NCBI GenBank assembly: GCA_046533095.1
Contig: JAJQRA010000021.1
Location: 1-7,701, forward strand
From: ZAX-1 sp046533095
GTDB lineage: Bacteria > Bacillota > Clostridia > Lachnospirales > Lachnospiraceae
Direction of reading: 5' to 3'
Length of the DNA stretch: 7,701 nucleotides
Shown here: positions 5,746 through 7,701 of the stretch, in pieces
Numbering within the stretch: position 1 is the stretch's first letter
Layout of the letters: each line of letters begins with the position of its first letter
Program-made: the position numbers and the translations under genes
The notes under the pieces: model-generated
Database searches by the model: none
What the model was told of the DNA's origin: nothing
The model's input: only the letters and a program-made list of their open reading frames with translations

Positions 5746-6634
5746 ATGTATAAAAGAAGAATAACTAGAAGCACGTTTGATGCCTACAGCTGGTCGCTTG
5801 TAGGAAACAAACAGCGGTTTATCAGCCAGATCATGACAAGCAAATCCGTGTCAAGGACATGCGAGGATATCGATGAAGCGACCCTTTCCTATGCGGAGAT
5901 TAAAAGCGGTGGCAACGGGCAATCCATTGATAAAGGAGAAGATGTCGATTGACAACGACGTGCAGCGGTTAAAGCTACTAAAAGCCTCCTACGATGGCCA
6001 AAGGTACAGCTTGCAGGACAGCTATATGATCCGCTATCCAAAGCTGATAAGAGCGGCAGAGGAAAAACTGGAGTGCGTTATGGAGGATGGTAAGGCGGAG
6101 GAAGCGGCACTGCTCACGGAAGTGGAATTTGCCATCACAATTGACAAAACAGCCTACAAAGAAAGGGGGGAGGGCGGTACCGCTATGTTAGAATCCGTAA
6201 GTAAATGCAAAACAGGTGAAACGACACATCTTGGAAGCTACAAAGGTTTTGAACTTCTGGTAGAGAAAAATTTTATCGGCATCCATTATCTGGTTTTGAG
6301 GGGAAAGACGGACTATAAGGTTGAAATGTCCACAAGCCCGGTTGGAAACATGGTAAAACTGGAGAACCTGTCCCATGGGTTTCATGAAACCGTAGAATTC
6401 CTTATAAAAAAGATAGAGCAATATCGGCGCGACATGGAGCAGTCAAAGCTTGAATATGAAAAACCATTTACCTATGAAATGGAGCTGCAGGAAAAGACTG
6501 CAAGGCAGAATAAACTGAATGTGCAGTTGGATCTGGAAAATGGAAGAGTGGAAGATATGGATTTGGAGATTGGGAGTGACGAGAAAAAGGTTGCCGAACC
6601 GGAAGTAGAATATAGGACAAGGCCATCGAGGTAG
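5746..6634 (+). pseudogene. C-terminal remnant of giant SNF2-helicase/DNA-methylase protein, 5'-truncated and frameshifted
   Basis: The first frame (ATG 5746 to 5952) begins at STFDAYSWSLVGNKQRFISQ and TSKS, a segment that follows the helicase C-terminal domain in the 2000-3000-residue SNF2/N6-methylase proteins of clostridial conjugative elements and plasmids. It reads on through CEDIDEATLSYAEIK and then shifts. The second frame continues AVATGNPLIKEKMSIDNDV and on to the TAG at 6632-6634. This part includes SYKGFELLVEK, a long coiled helical stretch (FLIKKIEQYRRDMEQSKLEYEKPF) and an acidic end, as in the family. The break is one extra A in the A4 run at 5902-5905: with three A the codons read AEIKAVATGNP. 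The helicase and methylase domains are missing, so about 290 C-terminal residues remain. The family is recognised from conserved phrases only. Intact relatives probably assist DNA processing or protection during transfer. Confidence 0.75.
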
Positions 6635-6654
6635 ACGAAAAATAGATAGGAAGC

Positions 6655-6677
6655 AATGGGATGGGCAAAAGGAAGAT
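6655..6677 (+). repeat. Direct repeat of a translation start, copy A
   Basis: These 23 bases are identical to 6731-6753, and looser similarity (GATAGgAAG versus GATAGaAAG) extends a few bases upstream. Both copies carry an ATG opening MGKRKI, but the frame from copy A (6661) does not continue into sortase; it reads an unrelated 69-residue shadow. Confidence 0.85.
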
Positions 6678-6730
6678 CATGTATTTGCCAAACGCTATGG
6701 CAGGTTTTTACTCATTGGCGATAGAAAGGG

Positions 6731-6753
6731 AATGGGATGGGCAAAAGGAAGAT
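6731..6753 (+). repeat. Direct repeat of a translation start, copy B (sortase start)
   Basis: Identical to 6655-6677 at an offset of 76 bp. This copy contains the true sortase start, ATG 6737, preceded by AAGGGA. Confidence 0.85.
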
Positions 6754-7359
6754 AATTTCAGTGGTATTACTTGTGGTGGGACTAGCTATTATGGCAGTCC
6801 CATTTATCCGCTTCCAATATGGAAAGCAACAGACCAAAACAATGCTTGCAGAATTTGTGCAAGCGACTGAAAAGGAAGGACAGGAAGATGGAACCGAAGA
6901 AACGCAGAATGTACCGAAGGCCGTTTCCGTGAAAGAGGATATAGGCCCAAACATGGGGAGCGAGGCCATTGGACTAATTGAAATTGAAGACCTAGGTATC
7001 TGTTATCTCATCAGGGAAGGTGCCGGAAGAGAAGAACTATCCTATGCCATTGGGCATATTCCGAATACTGCCGGAATTGGGAAAGTGGGAAAGTGGGAAA
7101 GTGTGTACTTGCCAGGCATAGGGGCAGCCGATATGGCATATTTTTCAAATACCTGAACCACCTGTCAAAAGGAGATGAGGTGAAACTGACGGATAAAGAG
7201 GGCAATTCCTATTCCTATTTGGTGGAAGGTTCCTATGTAGCAGACCCTTACGACAATTCCGTAAAAGACCAGAGGGGAGAAAAGGAACTGACCCTTTTGA
7301 CCTGTGAAAACAGCGGGACTATGCGGCTTATTGTGAAATGTACGGCAAAGAAAGAGCGA
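6737..7359 (+). pseudogene. Sortase (class D-like) split by an 8-bp tandem repeat
   Basis: The first frame (6737-7156) starts MGKRKI and has a membrane anchor (ISVVLLVVGLAIMAVPFI), a linker, then the sortase N-terminal core (AIGLIEIEDLGICYLIREGA, LSYAIGHIPNTAGIGKVG), after which the frame is lost. The second frame (in phase from about 7093) continues with CVLARHRGSRYGIFFKYL, GDEVKLTDKEGNSYSYLVEG, ELTLLTCENSGTMRLIVKC. The catalytic triad is present in that second part: His at 7117-7119, Cys at 7303-7305, Arg at 7324-7326. The split is explained by three copies of GGGAAAGT at 7079-7102; two copies would give one continuous protein of about 200 residues. The glycine before the catalytic His, usual in LAGHR, is Arg here. 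Sortases join surface proteins to the wall or form pili; no LPXTG substrate is visible nearby. It may be decayed, or reversibly switched by repeat number. Confidence 0.8.
7079..7102 (+). repeat. Tandem repeat (GGGAAAGT)3 inside the sortase gene
   Basis: Three perfect 8-bp units run 7079-7086, 7087-7094 and 7095-7102. Because eight is not a multiple of three, the unit number sets the frame: two or five units keep the sortase open, while three (present here) or four break it. The in-frame reading encodes GKVGK just before the catalytic His region. Confidence 0.95.
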
Positions 7360-7597
7360 AATTTTGGTCGTATGAAGGATGAAATACATTTGGACAAATT
7401 GCCATAGCCTTGCCGATTTGCAGGCGGAAATAGATGACTATATGGATTGCTACAACAATGACAGGTACCAGTGGAGCTTGGCAAAGCTATCGCCAAACCA
7501 ATACTACAGTACCTACAGACCGGGTAGCACCCCTCACTGTATAAAAAGATGCAAAGCCTTCTGCGGGCGGGGGCAGAAGGCAGACTGTTTTGTGTAA
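7360..7597 (+). pseudogene. IS3-family transposase C-terminal fragment fused to the sortase end
   Basis: Soon after the sortase MRLIVKC the frame runs into NFGRMKDEIHLDK, which resembles the segment late in the integrase core of IS3-family OrfB transposases, and stops at 7405-7407. The continuation is in another frame: CHSLADLQAEIDDYMDCYNN, DRYQWSLAKLSPNQYY, the classic end of these proteins (a YNNxRxQW pattern followed by a KLSPxxY motif). One extra T at 7399-7400 explains the shift: with one T fewer the codons read DKCHSLADLQ. The usual family ending after the QYY motif is not visible, and the frame closes at 7597 over the terminator hairpin. The first two catalytic acidic residues would lie upstream and are absent. 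Only about 70 residues of the 280-300 expected survive. Confidence 0.75.
7540..7581 (-). terminator. Hairpin terminator serving the minus-strand gene, possibly bidirectional
   Basis: GCCTTCTGC (7556-7564) and GCAGAAGGC (7573-7581) form a perfect 9-bp stem with an 8-base G-rich loop. Read on the minus strand it is followed by a T-rich tract (complement of 7540-7555, including five T in a row) and comes 19 bases after the minus-strand stop. On the plus side only a TTTT within 8 bases follows, so plus termination would be weaker. Confidence 0.75.
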
Positions 7598-7600
7598 TGA

Positions 7601-7701
7601 TTATTGTTCCGGCATCAGCGTCCTCACAATTTCGTCCATCTGTTCACACATCGCAACCATTCGTTCCGCACTTTCGATTGTCGGAACACCGTGATAGTAA
7701 T
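7601..7701 (-). CDS. C-terminus of an unrecognised minus-strand gene (partial)
   Basis: Reading the minus strand from the window edge, one frame is open for 32 residues to TAA (complement of 7601-7603). The peptide starts YYHGVPTIESAERMVAMCEQ and ends MDEIVRTLMPEQ, amphipathic and helical, natural-looking for a protein end, and is followed by a good terminator. The start lies outside the window. I do not recognise the family; the short helical end would fit a small regulator or a mobile-element accessory protein, but that is a guess. Confidence 0.55.
   Translation of the reverse strand, partial: YYHGVPTIESAERMVAMCEQMDEIVRTLMPEQ

Noticed and set aside
5683..5763. Short ORF with MTAGKGLFLLIANAFVKERC between the terminator and the helicase remnant
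   Set aside because: 24 codons, no ribosome site, overlaps the start of the helicase remnant and spans a hairpin; not enough support.
6657..6755. Open frame across both start repeats ending in RFLLIGDRKGMGWAKGR, possibly the tail of another gene
   Set aside because: No start codon or domain supports it and it is not in the frame of the SNF2 remnant; the openness could be chance.
6661..6870. 69-residue ORF starting at the first MGKRKI
   Set aside because: It runs out of frame through the sortase start and has no recognisable content; it is a shadow produced by the duplicated start.

Overview
The window looks like accessory DNA of a Firmicutes gut bacterium, most likely a Lachnospiraceae-type clostridium. 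The grounds are AT-leaning coding DNA with AGGAGG-type ribosome sites, a ParM/ParR-like partition gene end, an AAA-ATPase-like/PD-(D/E)XK protein, a BIG2-type secreted protein, a clostridial-style sortase, and the tail of the giant SNF2-helicase/methylase protein found on clostridial conjugative elements and plasmids. No taxon can be fixed from the sequence alone.

Layout. Positions 1-450 hold the end of a small operon: a possible upstream gene tail, a 28-codon ORF, and a ribbon-helix-helix protein resembling ParR-type partition adaptors. Positions 451-821 have no clear gene but contain copy 1 of a 53-bp direct repeat. Positions 822-1916 encode an AT-rich, internally deleted OLD-like ATPase. 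Positions 1971-2431 are a decayed IS4-family transposase. Positions 2572-4152 encode the one large gene that looks fully intact, an AAA-ATPase-like/PD-(D/E)XK protein of 526 residues. Positions 4352-4669 look like a free-standing or leader RNA: promoter-like sequence, several hairpins, two copies of a 13-mer that compete for one complement, and a U-tract terminator. It is followed by a frameshifted small gene whose last codons are copy 2 of the direct repeat, then by a secreted BIG2-domain protein (4881-5618) with a strong terminator.

From 5746 onward the plus strand is a run of broken genes: the 5'-truncated, frameshifted C-terminus of an SNF2/methylase giant protein; a sortase split by a third copy of an 8-bp tandem repeat; and the C-terminal fragment of an IS3-family transposase fused to the sortase end. 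The window closes with the tail of an unrecognised minus-strand gene and a shared hairpin terminator.

Taken together this is a degrading mobile-element region rather than one coherent working system. Intact-looking genes are the RHH protein, the AAA/PD-(D/E)XK protein and the BIG2 secreted protein. The signals most worth following are the structured RNA at 4386-4669, the 8-bp repeat that switches the sortase frame, and the 53-bp repeat that is best read as the conserved 3' end of a small unknown gene family.
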